Positions 43,445 to 51,950 of a DNA stretch of 64,000 nucleotides are shown in pieces. The stretch covers positions 1 to 64,000 of the forward strand of contig NZ_JBEAAM010000023.1 of the NCBI RefSeq assembly GCF_040066175.1, given 5' to 3'. Both the position numbers and the translations under genes were made by a program. This DNA is from Solimonas sp040066175. Its GTDB lineage: Bacteria; Pseudomonadota; Gammaproteobacteria; Nevskiales; Nevskiaceae. How positions within the stretch are numbered: position 1 is the first letter of the stretch; each line of letters starts with the position of its first letter. The notes beneath the pieces are model-generated. The model was not told the DNA's origin. It worked only from the letters and a program-made list of their open reading frames with translations, and did not search any database.

Positions 43445-44881
43445 TTACGAGAGGATGTAACCGCGCTCGTTGTGCTGGGTCACGTCCAGGCCCTCGGTCT
43501 CGGCCTCTTCCGCGACGCGCAGGCCGCCGGTGATCAGGCCGGTGATGTACAGCAGCAGCGCGCTGAGCACGCCGGTATAGACCAGCGTGAACAGGACACC
43601 CTTGGTCTGGATCCACAGCTGGCCGGCGATCGTGGCGCCTTCCGCGGGCGACCAGACGCCGCCCATCGACGGAAACGCGAACAGGCCGGTGAGGATCGCG
43701 CCGACGATGCCGCCGACACAGTGCACGCCAAACACGTCGAGCGAGTCGTCGTAGCCGGCCGCCTTCTTGAGCTTGGTCGAGGCCAGGAAACAGATCACGC
43801 CCGCGGCCAGACCGATCCACAGCGCGCCGACCGGGCCCGCCGTGCCGGAAGCCGGCGTGATCGCAACCAGGCCGGCGACCGCACCCGAGGCGATGCCCAG
43901 CACCGAAGGCTTCTTGTGCGTGATCCATTCCGCGAACATCCACGCCAGCGCCGCGGTGGCCGTGGCCACCTGCGTGACGAACATCGCCATGCCCGCCGAG
44001 CCGTTGGCGGCGACCGCCGAACCGGCGTTGAAGCCGAACCAGCCGACCCACAGCATGCTCGCACCCATGATGGTGTAGCCGAGGTTGTTGGGCGGCATCG
44101 CGTCGCGGCCGTAACCCTTGCGCTTGCCGAGCATGATCGCCGCGACCAGGCCGGCGATACCGGCGTTGATGTGCACCACGGTCCCGCCGGCGAAGTCGAG
44201 CACGCCCCAGTCCCACATCAGGCCGCCGTCGCCGCTCCACACCATGTGCGCCATCGGGAAGTAGCAGATCGTGACCCACAGCGCCATGAACACCAGCAGC
44301 GCGGAGAACTTCATGCGCTCGGCGAAGGCACCGACGATCAGCGCCGGCGTGATGATCGCGAAGGTCATCTGGAAGGTGGCGAACACCGACTCGGGGATCG
44401 CCGCGGTCAGGCTGTCCACGCTCATGCCGGACATGAAGGCCTTGCCGAGGCCGCCGACGAAGCTGTTGAGGTTGACGACGCCCGCCTCCATGCCGGTCGT
44501 GTCGAACGCCAGGCTGTAGCCGTAGATCGTCCACAGCACCGACACCAGGCCGGTGATCGCGAAACACTGCATCATCACCGACAGCACGTTCTTCGCCCGC
44601 ACCATGCCGGCGTAGAACAGCGCCAGTCCGGGGATCGTCATCAGCAGCACCAGCGCGGTGGCGGTGAGCATCCACGCGGTGTCGCCGGCACTCAGCGTCG
44701 GCGTCGGCTCGGCGGCCGGCGCCTCCTCCGCGGCGGACGCAGCGGCCTCGGCGGGCGCGGCTTCCACCACGATCGCTTCGACCGCAGCCGGTTCGGCCGT
44801 TGCCGCGTCGTCCTGGCCCCAGGCCGGTGCGAGGCCGCACACCGCAGCCAGGGTCAGTGCACCCAACAATTTGCGCATCAT
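43445..44881 (-). CDS. amtB: Ammonium transporter
   Basis: A 478-residue Amt/MEP/Rh channel. It has a signal peptide (to about residue 22, PAWGQ), then an unusually long Ala/Glu/Pro-rich periplasmic segment to about residue 63 before TM1. About 11 helices follow, with conserved DWGVLDFAGGTVVHINAGIAG, a twin-His region including FGVHCVGGIVGAI, and GASMLWVGWFGFNAGSA. It imports ammonium when nitrogen is scarce; GlnK binds and plugs it when nitrogen is ample. The P-II gene upstream ends 15 bases before, forming the classical glnK-amtB operon, here with a sigma-54 promoter. Confidence 0.95.
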   Translation of the reverse strand: MMRKLLGALTLAAVCGLAPAWGQDDAATAEPAAVEAIVVEAAPAEAAASAAEEAPAAEPTPTLSAGDTAWMLTATALVLLMTIPGLALFYAGMVRAKNVLSVMMQCFAITGLVSVLWTIYGYSLAFDTTGMEAGVVNLNSFVGGLGKAFMSGMSVDSLTAAIPESVFATFQMTFAIITPALIVGAFAERMKFSALLVFMALWVTICYFPMAHMVWSGDGGLMWDWGVLDFAGGTVVHINAGIAGLVAAIMLGKRKGYGRDAMPPNNLGYTIMGASMLWVGWFGFNAGSAVAANGSAGMAMFVTQVATATAALAWMFAEWITHKKPSVLGIASGAVAGLVAITPASGTAGPVGALWIGLAAGVICFLASTKLKKAAGYDDSLDVFGVHCVGGIVGAILTGLFAFPSMGGVWSPAEGATIAGQLWIQTKGVLFTLVYTGVLSALLLYITGLITGGLRVAEEAETEGLDVTQHNERGYILS

Positions 44882-44896
44882 TTCGTTTGCTCCCCG

Positions 44897-45235
44897 TTAC
44901 AGTGCGTCCTGACCGGTCTCACCCGTGCGGATACGGATGGCCTGGTCGAGGCTGAAGACGAAAATCTTGCCGTCGCCGATCTTGCCGGTATGGGCCGCCT
45001 TGGTGATCGCCTCGATCGCGGGATCGACCTTGTCGTCGGTGACGGCGACTTCGATCTTCACCTTGGGCAGAAAATCCACGACGTATTCGGCACCGCGATA
45101 CAGCTCGGTGTGCCCTTTCTGGCGGCCGAATCCCTTCACTTCCGTCACCGTGATGCCGGCCACGCCGATATCCGAGAGCGCTTCGCGCACCTCGTCCAGC
45201 TTGAACGGCTTGATGATGGCTGCGATTAGTTTCAT
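44897..45235 (-). CDS. glnK: Nitrogen regulatory protein P-II (GlnK, partner of AmtB)
   Basis: A 112-residue P-II protein with T-loop GFGRQKGHTELYRGAEY and Tyr51, B-loop HTGKIGDGKIF and C-terminal IRIRTGE. It heads the operon with amtB 15 bases downstream and carries a strong sigma-54 promoter about 70 bases upstream. Both are the hallmarks of GlnK, which is induced under nitrogen limitation and gates AmtB. It differs from the second copy mainly outside the ligand loops. The start is ATG 45235; a longer frame to 45319 would cover the promoter and is rejected. Confidence 0.94.
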   Translation of the reverse strand: MKLIAAIIKPFKLDEVREALSDIGVAGITVTEVKGFGRQKGHTELYRGAEYVVDFLPKVKIEVAVTDDKVDPAIEAITKAAHTGKIGDGKIFVFSLDQAIRIRTGETGQDAL

Positions 45236-45307
45236 GACATCACTCCTGAGTCGGAAAGCAGTCTTCCGCCAGAGGAGCCTTTGACTCCGGCGGCCGGACT
45301 GGGGAAA

Positions 45308-45323
45308 AGCACGGAACATGCCA
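45308..45323 (-). promoter_or_regulatory. Sigma-54 (RpoN) promoter of glnK-amtB
   Basis: On the minus strand TGGCATG-TTCC-GTGCT matches the -24/-12 consensus TGGCAC-N5-TTGC with the invariant GG and GC exactly spaced. Predicted transcription start near 45296, 60 bases before glnK. This fits NtrC-dependent nitrogen control; NtrC sites would lie further toward 45400-45450 but were not resolved. Confidence 0.75.
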
Positions 45324-45371
45324 GCGCCATTCGGGCCGGATTGACCCGAATCAGCGCATTTTGCGCGCGCT

Positions 45372-45392
45372 GGCGCACCACGATGGTGCGCC
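45372..45392. repeat. Hairpin upstream of the antiporter promoter
   Basis: GGCGCACCA-CGA-TGGTGCGCC gives two perfect 9-base arms, immediately before the -35 of the antiporter gene and about 50 bases upstream of the glnK sigma-54 promoter. It could be a regulator site for either direction or an insulator. No protein can be assigned. Confidence 0.5.
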
Positions 45393-45393
45393 G

Positions 45394-45421
45394 TTGAAAA
45401 GGGGAGCGCGCACCGTACAAT
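45394..45421 (+). promoter_or_regulatory. Sigma-70 promoter of the antiporter gene
   Basis: TTGAAA (45394-45399), a 16-base spacer and TACAAT (45416-45421). Transcription would start near 45428, about 47 bases before ATG 45475. Confidence 0.6.
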
Positions 45422-45474
45422 GCGCGCCCAATCGCACCCCCCGACAGGCGCCTCGCGCGCCAGGCGTCCCGAAG

Positions 45475-46722
45475 ATGGAATCCTCGCCCTCCCTGCTGGC
45501 GGCCAAGGAGCTGCTGCACGCCTTTGGCATCATCCTGGCCGCCGGCACCCTCGGCGGCGTGCTCGCCAAGCGCCTGCGCGTGCCCGACGTGGCGATCTTC
45601 CTGCTGGTGGGCATCGCCCTCGGACCGGAGGTCCTGGGCCTGATCGACATCCGCGCCGACAGCGGCCTCAACCAGATCATCCTGATCTTCGGTTCCTGCT
45701 ACATCCTGTTCGACGGCGGCGCCTCGCTGCGCTTCCGCGTGCTCAAGGAGGTCTGGGTGACGATCGCGGTGATCGCCACGCTCGGCGTGCTGATCACCGC
45801 GGCGATCACCGCCACGGCCGCGCACCTGATCATGGGCCTGCCGCTGATCGTCGCCGCACTGGTCGGCGCCGCCACCGCCTCGACCGACCCGGCGACGCTG
45901 GTGCCGATCTTCAAGCAGATCCCGATCAAGGAACGCATCTCGCAGACGATCATGTCGGAGAGCGCGTTCAACGACGCCACCGGCGCGATCGTCACCTTCA
46001 CCGTGCTCGCGATCGCGCTCGGCCAGGGCGAGTTCTCGCTGTCCGGCTCGCTGCTCGAACTGCTCAAGCAGGCCAGCCTGGGCATCCTCATCGGCGGCGT
46101 GGTCGGCTACGGCGCCGCGCTGCTGATCGGCCACGAACGCTACGCCTTCCTCGGCGAGTTCGGCCCGGTCGTCACGCTGATGGCAGTCGCCGGCGCCTAC
46201 CTGGCCGCCGACAACTACCATGCCTCCGGCTTCATGGCGGTGTTCGTGTTCGGCATGCTGGTCGGCAACAAGGAGAGCTTCGGCTTCCGCATGGCGCCGG
46301 CGGAGTCGGAGAAGATGGAGCACTTCGTCGCCGAGATGGCGCTGATCATGCGCCTGATGATCTTCGTGCTGCTCGGCTCGCAGGTCGATTTCGGGCTGAT
46401 GCAGAAGTACTGGCTGCAGGGCATGCTGCTGGTGCTGGTCTTCATGTTCGTGGCCCGCCCGCTGACGGTGTTCGTCTGCACGCTGCCCGACCGGCGCGCG
46501 CGCTGGAGCCTCAAGGAGCGCCTGTTCATGTGCTGGACGCGCGAGACCGGCGTGATCCCCGCGGCTCTCGCCGGCCTGCTGGTCGGCATGAAGGCACCGG
46601 GCGCCGAGATCGTCGCCTCCGTCACCTTCATCGCCATCCTGATGACCATCCTGATCCAGGCGACGACGACGCCGTGGCTGGCCGGCAAGCTCGGCGTGCT
46701 GGTCGAGGACTGGCAGGACTGA
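45475..46722 (+). CDS. Cation:proton antiporter (CPA1/NhaP type)
   Basis: A 415-residue inner-membrane protein with about 12 hydrophobic helices. The CPA1 core is visible as FDGGASLRFRVLKEVW, the unwound-helix region GAATASTDPATLVPIF, and SESAFNDATGAIVTF, where the FNDATG motif carries the ion-binding Asp. It exchanges Na+ or K+ for protons. It ends LVEDWQD without a cytoplasmic TrkA-C regulatory domain, unlike the second antiporter at 50225. Divergent from glnK. Confidence 0.87.
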   Translation: MESSPSLLAAKELLHAFGIILAAGTLGGVLAKRLRVPDVAIFLLVGIALGPEVLGLIDIRADSGLNQIILIFGSCYILFDGGASLRFRVLKEVWVTIAVIATLGVLITAAITATAAHLIMGLPLIVAALVGAATASTDPATLVPIFKQIPIKERISQTIMSESAFNDATGAIVTFTVLAIALGQGEFSLSGSLLELLKQASLGILIGGVVGYGAALLIGHERYAFLGEFGPVVTLMAVAGAYLAADNYHASGFMAVFVFGMLVGNKESFGFRMAPAESEKMEHFVAEMALIMRLMIFVLLGSQVDFGLMQKYWLQGMLLVLVFMFVARPLTVFVCTLPDRRARWSLKERLFMCWTRETGVIPAALAGLLVGMKAPGAEIVASVTFIAILMTILIQATTTPWLAGKLGVLVEDWQD

Positions 46723-46773
46723 AGGCCGGCACGCGCTTGATTCGGCACGGCTCCAGCCTCGACACTGCACGTC

Positions 46774-47022
46774 ATGGACACCCGCCAGCTCGAAGATCTC
46801 GCCGCCAAGCTGTCCCGGCTGCTGCCCCCGGGCCTGAACGGCCTGCGCCGCGAGCTGGAGGACAACTTCCGCGCGGTGTTGCGCGCCAACCTGGAAAAAT
46901 GGGACCTGGTGTCACGCGAGCGCTTCGACACCCAGGCGGAGCTGCTGGCACGCACCCAGGCCAGGCTCGCCGCGATGGAACGACGGCTGGCCGAGCTGGA
47001 ACAGAAGCTGGGCATCCGCTGA
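46774..47022 (+). CDS. ubiK: Ubiquinone biosynthesis accessory factor UbiK
   Basis: An 82-residue BMFP (YqiC) family protein. A basic amphipathic N-terminal half (LAAKLSRLLPPGLNGLRREL) and a C-terminal coiled coil (FDTQAELLARTQARLAAMER) are diagnostic. UbiK binds UbiJ and membranes and is needed for efficient aerobic ubiquinone synthesis. Located between an antiporter and comM; in many gammaproteobacteria it also lies next to comM/yifB or glnK. Confidence 0.9.
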   Translation: MDTRQLEDLAAKLSRLLPPGLNGLRRELEDNFRAVLRANLEKWDLVSRERFDTQAELLARTQARLAAMERRLAELEQKLGIR

Positions 47023-47120
47023 GACACCCGTCTCGATTCGCCGGCACGTCCGGTTGACGGCGCCTGCGCCGTTTGCCGAAGCTGCGGCTCGTACACGAGA
47101 AACGGCGGCGGGAGAACGGC

Positions 47121-48629
47121 ATGGCCCAGCTCGCGACCCTGCTGTCGCGTGCGCAGAACGGACTCGACGCGGACCTGGTCACCGTCGAGGTGCACCTCGC
47201 GCCGGGCCTGCCGGGCCTGAACATCGTCGGACTGCCCGAGGCCGCGGTGCGCGAAGCCAAGGATCGGGTCAAGGCGGCGATCGCCACCTGCGGCTACCGC
47301 TTCCCGGTCCAGCGCATCACCTGCAATCTCGCCCCGGCCGATCTGCCCAAGGACGGCACGCGCTTCGACCTCGCCATCGCGCTGGGCATCCTCGCCGCAT
47401 CGGAGCAGATTCCGCTGCAGCGGCTCGACGGCGTCGAGGTGCTCGGCGAACTGTCGCTGTCCGGCGACGTGCGCACCGTGCCCGGCACGCTGCCGGCCGC
47501 GCTCAAGTCCGCGCAGGCCGGTCGCGCGCTGCTGGTGCCGGCGGCGAACACCGGCGAAGCCTGCCTCGCACCCGGCGCGCGCATCCTCGCCGCCCGCCAT
47601 CTGGGCGCGCTGTGTGCGGACCTGCACGCCGGCGCGCTCACCCCCGTGAGGTCCGCGCCGCAGCCGCAGACCGCTGAACCGGAACTGGATCTCGCCGACG
47701 TGCGCGGCCAGGCGCAGGCACGGCGCGCGCTGGAAATCGCCGCCGCCGGCGGCCATTCGCTGCTGCTGGTCGGCCCGCCCGGCGCGGGCAAGTCGATGCT
47801 CGCCAGGCGCCTGCCCGGCATCCTGCCGCCGCTGACCGGCGACGAGGCGCTCGAAGTCGCGGCCGTCGCGTCGATCGGCCGCGGCGGCTTCGACGCGCGC
47901 GACTGGGGGCGGCGCCCGTTCCGCGCACCGCATCATTCCTGTTCCGGCGTCGCGCTCGTCGGTGGCGGCAGCAGCCCGCGTCCCGGCGAGATCACGTTGG
48001 CCCATCACGGCGTGCTGTTCCTCGACGAACTCACCGAGTTCGAGCGCCGCTCGCTGGAGGTGCTGCGCGAACCGCTGGAGAGCGGCCAGATCACGGTGTC
48101 GCGCGCGGCACGCCAGGTCGATTTCCCCGCGCGCTTCCAGCTCGTCGCGGCGATGAATCCCTGCCCCTGCGGCTGGCTCGGCGACGTCTCCGGCAAGTGC
48201 CGCTGCACGCCCGACCAGGTGCTGCGCTATCGCGCCAAGGTGTCGGGGCCGCTGCTCGACCGCATCGACCTGCAGATCTTCGTGCCGCGCGTCGCCGCGG
48301 AAACCCTGCGTGGCGATGCCGCGCCGGCCGAATCGAGCGCCGCCGTCCGGGCGCGCGTCGTGCAGGCCCGCGCGCTCCAGCACCAGCGCCAGCACACGAC
48401 CAATGCCGCACTGCACGGGCGCGCGCTCGAAACCCATGCGCGCCCGGCCGCCGAGGCCGAGAATCTGCTGCAGTCGGCGCTGGCGCGCCACCTGCTGACC
48501 GCGCGTTCGTACCATCGCTGCCTGCGCGTCGCGCGCACGCTGGCCGATCTCGAAGGGGCGCAGGACATCGGCGCCGCCCACGCCGCCGAGGCGCTGCGCT
48601 ATCGCGAACTGGACCGCAGTCCGCAATAA
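47121..48629 (+). CDS. comM: YifB/ComM family Mg-chelatase-like AAA ATPase
   Basis: A 502-residue hexameric helicase-like ATPase that promotes branch migration during integration of transforming DNA. The N-terminal Lon-protease-like fold (1-170, LPGLNIVGLPEAAVREAKDR) precedes the AAA core with Walker A GPPGAGKSMLARRL. Walker B is LFLDELTEF and the zinc-like CPCGWLGD...CRCTP segment follows. The C-terminal Mg_chelatase_C region ends RSYHRCLRVARTLADLE. GGGAG about 8 bases upstream fixes ATG 47121. Confidence 0.93.
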   Translation: MAQLATLLSRAQNGLDADLVTVEVHLAPGLPGLNIVGLPEAAVREAKDRVKAAIATCGYRFPVQRITCNLAPADLPKDGTRFDLAIALGILAASEQIPLQRLDGVEVLGELSLSGDVRTVPGTLPAALKSAQAGRALLVPAANTGEACLAPGARILAARHLGALCADLHAGALTPVRSAPQPQTAEPELDLADVRGQAQARRALEIAAAGGHSLLLVGPPGAGKSMLARRLPGILPPLTGDEALEVAAVASIGRGGFDARDWGRRPFRAPHHSCSGVALVGGGSSPRPGEITLAHHGVLFLDELTEFERRSLEVLREPLESGQITVSRAARQVDFPARFQLVAAMNPCPCGWLGDVSGKCRCTPDQVLRYRAKVSGPLLDRIDLQIFVPRVAAETLRGDAAPAESSAAVRARVVQARALQHQRQHTTNAALHGRALETHARPAAEAENLLQSALARHLLTARSYHRCLRVARTLADLEGAQDIGAAHAAEALRYRELDRSPQ

Positions 48630-48651
48630 GAAAGGGCCGCTCGCGCGGCCC
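48628..48651 (-). terminator. Rho-independent terminator of the TIGR02001 porin gene
   Basis: On the minus strand GGGCCGC-GCGA-GCGGCCC is followed by TTTCTT, 23 bases after the porin stop. The T run overlaps the comM stop codon on the other strand, so the element also lies at the end of comM and may serve both. Confidence 0.75.
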
Positions 48652-48673
48652 CGTGGAACGGCTGCGATACCGC

Positions 48674-49387
48674 TTACAGATCGAAGGACTTCTTCAGACC
48701 GACGACGAACTTCGGATCGTCGTTGGTCCCGGCATCGATGTCGGTGGCGATGTACTGCAGGCTCATCGTGAAGCCGCCGTCGAGCGTCGCCGACAGGCCG
48801 AGCATGTAATCCATGTAGGTGTCGTCGGAACTGCCGATGCCGGCGAGGAAGCGCTCGATCTCCTTGCCGTGGTAATAGCCCACCGAAGCGTCGAACGACA
48901 GCTTGTCGGTGATCGGGAACGAACCGGACAGGGACAGATAGCCGGCCTCCTTGCCGTCACCGTCGCCGATGAAGAAATTGTTCTCCGGCGCATACGCATA
49001 GCTCAGGCTCACCGGGCCATAGCCGACGCCGACGGCGAACTCGAGCGTGCTCAGATCGGAGCCGTCCTCGTCTTCCTCGGGATACCAGTAGTAGGTGCTG
49101 TGCACGTCGAAGGAGACGTCGCCGAACGCCTTGGAGAAGCCGACATACAGATCCTGTTCGGTGCCACCGCCGAAGCCGATGTTCGACGCCCAGGTGCCGA
49201 AATACACGCCCGAGTCGTGCGCGTAGTCGATGCCGCCCTGCACGGCCGCGCCGCCGGTCTGCGCGATGCCGCGGAACATGTACTCACTGACCGCCCCCAC
49301 ATTGACGCTGACGCCGGCCGCCGCGCTGCCCGAAAACAGGGCCGCACCCAACACCGCCGTGCCCCACACCGAACGCTTGAATGTCAT
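48674..49387 (-). CDS. TorF family putative porin (TIGR02001)
   Basis: A 237-residue outer-membrane beta-barrel protein. The signal peptide is cleaved after SGSAAA (about residue 24); then VSVNVGAVSEYMFRGIAQTGG, the opening signature of the TIGR02001/TorF family, is followed by alternating Tyr/Gly-rich strands and a C-terminal Phe-x-Leu end. Family members are frequently encoded beside glnK-amtB, and here the gene has a sigma-54-like promoter, suggesting uptake of a nitrogen compound across the outer membrane under nitrogen limitation. The longer frame upstream is not signal-peptide-like. Confidence 0.85.
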   Translation of the reverse strand: MTFKRSVWGTAVLGAALFSGSAAAGVSVNVGAVSEYMFRGIAQTGGAAVQGGIDYAHDSGVYFGTWASNIGFGGGTEQDLYVGFSKAFGDVSFDVHSTYYWYPEEDEDGSDLSTLEFAVGVGYGPVSLSYAYAPENNFFIGDGDGKEAGYLSLSGSFPITDKLSFDASVGYYHGKEIERFLAGIGSSDDTYMDYMLGLSATLDGGFTMSLQYIATDIDAGTNDDPKFVVGLKKSFDL

Positions 49388-49461
49388 CGGATTGCCTCTC
49401 TCAAAGTTCTGGATGAATCCGCGGTCGGCACTCACGGACTGCCGCGGCCCGGAGCCTTGAA

Positions 49462-49477
49462 CGCAAGCCCCATGCCA
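49462..49477 (-). promoter_or_regulatory. Sigma-54 (RpoN) promoter of the TIGR02001 porin gene
   Basis: On the minus strand TGGCATG-GGGC-TTGCG, with GG and GC in exact -24/-12 register and all but one core base matching TGGCAC-N5-TTGC. Predicted start near 49450, giving a leader of about 64 bases, nearly the same as at glnK. Confidence 0.7.
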
Positions 49478-49597
49478 CCGGCGGCGGTCACACCCTCGCA
49501 CGCGATGCCCCACATCGGTGCAGACACGCACCGCGGGTGCCCGCCACTGCGCGGCGCGCCCCAATGCAGCGCGTGCGGCGAACACCCACACCAACGA

Positions 49598-49622
49598 AAA
49601 AGGCCGGCAGAGCCGGCCTTTT
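49598..49622 (-). terminator. Rho-independent terminator of the cytochrome c5 gene
   Basis: AAAAGGCCGGC-AGA-GCCGGCCTTTT: perfect 11-base arms flanked by A and T runs, 28 bases after the cytochrome stop at 49650. The symmetry makes it usable from both strands. Confidence 0.85.
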
Positions 49623-49649
49623 CTCTCGAACGACGGGAATCCCGAGCGA

Positions 49650-50135
49650 TCAGACGCCCGCCTGCTTGAGCAGGAACTCCACCGCGGCGCGGATCTCGTC
49701 GTCGCTGAGGCTCGGATCGCCGCCCTTGGGCGGCATCGCGTTCTTGCCCTGGATCGCATGCGTGACCAGGCCGTTGACGCCACCGGCGGCGCTCAGGCGG
49801 GCCGACCAGGCCGCCTTGTCGCCGGCCTTGGGCGCGCCGAGCACGCCGGCGCCGTGGCAGCCGGCGCAGAGCTTGCCGTTGACCTGTTCGCCGCTCATCG
49901 GCTCGCGCGCCGGCGCCGCGGCCGCGACCTTGATCAGCGCCGCCGGGTCGGTGACCACCTGCCCCACCGGCCGGGTGCGCTCGTCGATGCGCGCCAGCGC
50001 ATCGGGATCGGCCTTCTTGTCGTGGCCGCTGACGATCGCCGCGGCGACGATGCAGACGAAGAAGATGCCGAACAGCCCGGCCATGACCTTGCCGAAATTG
50101 GCGAAGAAGACCTTGTCGTGGTCCTTGTGTTCCAC
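49650..50135 (-). CDS. Membrane-anchored c5-type cytochrome c
   Basis: A 161-residue monohaem cytochrome. One N-terminal helix (about 18-38, VMAGLFGIFFVCIVAAAIV) anchors it to the inner membrane. The haem motif is CAGCH, near residue 93, with axial Met in AMPPKGGDP. It passes electrons in the periplasm, probably to a terminal oxidase. GTG 50135 is selected because AAGGAG lies 8 bases upstream; the longer frame overlaps the divergent promoter region. Divergent from the K+/H+ antiporter (89-base gap). Confidence 0.87.
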   Translation of the reverse strand: MEHKDHDKVFFANFGKVMAGLFGIFFVCIVAAAIVSGHDKKADPDALARIDERTRPVGQVVTDPAALIKVAAAAPAREPMSGEQVNGKLCAGCHGAGVLGAPKAGDKAAWSARLSAAGGVNGLVTHAIQGKNAMPPKGGDPSLSDDEIRAAVEFLLKQAGV

Positions 50136-50224
50136 CGAAAACTCCTTGGGACGCCCGCCGTGAGCGGCGGCAAAGTATAGCCGCGGCACCTGCCAGCGCA
50201 TAGGCGCCCGCTACACTCTCGGCA

Positions 50225-51943
50225 ATGGACTTCACCAACCAGCTGATCGCGCTCGCCGGCCTGCTGTTCCTGGTCAGCATCCTGGCGACGGTCATCACGC
50301 CGCGCCTGGGCATCCCCCTGCTGCTGGTGTTCCTGCTGATCGGCATGCTGGCCGGCCAGGACGGCCCCGGCGGCATCGCGTTCGACAACTATCCGCTCGC
50401 CAATCTGGCGGCAACGGCCGCACTGGCCGTCGTGCTGTTCGACGGCGGCATGCGCACACGCTTCGATAGTTTCCGCGTCGGCCTCAAGCCGGCGCTGAGC
50501 CTGGCGACGGTCGGCGTGCTCGTCACCGCCGGCATCACCGGCGCCTTCAGCGCCTGGCTGCTGGACCTGAGTCTGGCCGAGGGTCTGCTGATCGGCGCGA
50601 TCGTCGGATCGACCGACGCCGCCGCGGTGTTTTCGCTGCTGCACACGCGCGCGGTGTCGCTCAACCAGCGCGTCAGCGCTGCACTGGAGATCGAGTCCGG
50701 CACCAACGACCCGATGGCGGTATTCCTGACGCTGGCACTGATCCTCTACCTGCAGACGCCCGCGGACTTCGGCGCCGGCGCCGCGGTCTGGATGTTCGTG
50801 CAGCAGTTCGCCATCGGCGCGGCGACCGGGCTCTCCGGCGGGCTGCTGCTGGTGCGCGCGCTCGACCGCCTGCCGCTGGCCGACTCGCTGTATCCGCTGC
50901 TGGCCCTGTTCGGCGGCCTGCTGGTCTTCGGCCTGACCGCCCTGGCCGGCGGCAGCGGCTTTCTCGCCGTCTATCTGGCCGGGCTGATCCTCGGCAACCG
51001 CCCGGTGCGCGCCGCGGCGGCGATCCGCCGTTTCCACGACGGCATCGCCTGGATGAGCCAGATCGGCATGTTCGTGATCCTCGGCCTGCTGGTGGCGCCC
51101 AGCAAGCTGCTGCCGCTGGTCGAACCGGGGCTGCTGATCTCCGCCGCGCTGATCGTCGGCGCACGGCCGCTGGCGGTGTGGATCAGCCTGCTGCCGTTCC
51201 GCTTCCCGTGGCGCGAGAAGCTCTACATCGCCTGGGTCGGGCTGCGCGGCTCGGTGCCGATCGTGCTCGCCACCTACCCGTGGCTGGCGGGACTGGACCA
51301 GGCCGAGTTGTTCTTCGATATCGCCTTCTTCATCGTGCTGGTGTCGCTGCTGGTACAGGGCACGACGGTCGCGCCGATGGCGAGCCTGCTCGGCCTGCAG
51401 GTGCCGGCGACCTCGGCGCGCGTGCATCGCGTCGATATCGACCTGCCGGGCCAGAGCGGCTTCGAGGTCGTCAGCTACCGGCTCGCGCATAACAGCGGCC
51501 TCGTCGGCCTGCGCGCCAAGGATCTGAACCTGCCCGAACTCGCGCGCGTGATCTGCATTTCGCGTGGCGGCCGCATGCTCGGCTACCGCGAATGGGGCGC
51601 GCTGCGCGCCGGCGACTATGTCTCGCTGCTGACCGCGCAGTCCCAGCTGCCGGCGCTGGACCGCCTGTTCGAATCGGCACAGCAGCCGGACAGCGCCAGC
51701 GCGCGACGCTACTTCGGCGAGTTCATCGTCAGCGGCAGCGCGTCGATCGAGGAGCTGTGTGCGGCTTACGGACTCGCGCCGCCGCCCGACAGCAGCGGCC
51801 GGACGCTGGGCGACGTCGTGCAGCGCCATCTGCCGCACCCGGTGGTCGGCGACCGCCTGCGCCTGGGCGAGCTGGAACTGGTCGTACGCAAGGTCGAGGG
51901 CGATCGCCCGGTCGATCTCGGCCTGCGCCTGCCACGCGACTGA
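50225..51943 (+). CDS. nhaP2: Potassium/proton antiporter with cytoplasmic TrkA-C domain (NhaP2/CvrA-like)
   Basis: A 572-residue CPA1 antiporter. About 12-13 helices fill residues 1-390 (FDGGMRTRFDSFRVGLKPAL; GAIVGSTDAAAVFSLL; EIESGTNDPMAVFLT). A TrkA-C-like domain (about 405-490) and a CorC_HlyC-like C-terminal domain (about 490-570) probably sense nucleotides or cations. NhaP2 enzymes export K+ to control cytoplasmic potassium. Convergent with the DUF3570 gene (7-base gap). Confidence 0.9.
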   Translation: MDFTNQLIALAGLLFLVSILATVITPRLGIPLLLVFLLIGMLAGQDGPGGIAFDNYPLANLAATAALAVVLFDGGMRTRFDSFRVGLKPALSLATVGVLVTAGITGAFSAWLLDLSLAEGLLIGAIVGSTDAAAVFSLLHTRAVSLNQRVSAALEIESGTNDPMAVFLTLALILYLQTPADFGAGAAVWMFVQQFAIGAATGLSGGLLLVRALDRLPLADSLYPLLALFGGLLVFGLTALAGGSGFLAVYLAGLILGNRPVRAAAAIRRFHDGIAWMSQIGMFVILGLLVAPSKLLPLVEPGLLISAALIVGARPLAVWISLLPFRFPWREKLYIAWVGLRGSVPIVLATYPWLAGLDQAELFFDIAFFIVLVSLLVQGTTVAPMASLLGLQVPATSARVHRVDIDLPGQSGFEVVSYRLAHNSGLVGLRAKDLNLPELARVICISRGGRMLGYREWGALRAGDYVSLLTAQSQLPALDRLFESAQQPDSASARRYFGEFIVSGSASIEELCAAYGLAPPPDSSGRTLGDVVQRHLPHPVVGDRLRLGELELVVRKVEGDRPVDLGLRLPRD

Positions 51944-51950
51944 GGCCCGC

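Noticed and set aside
45236..45319. Upstream in-frame extension of GlnK
   Set aside because: The residues do not match any P-II N-terminus and the segment contains the sigma-54 promoter and leader.
49388..49783. Upstream in-frame extension of the TIGR02001 porin
   Set aside because: It would place 132 unrelated residues before a perfect signal peptide and overlaps a terminator and a sigma-54 promoter.
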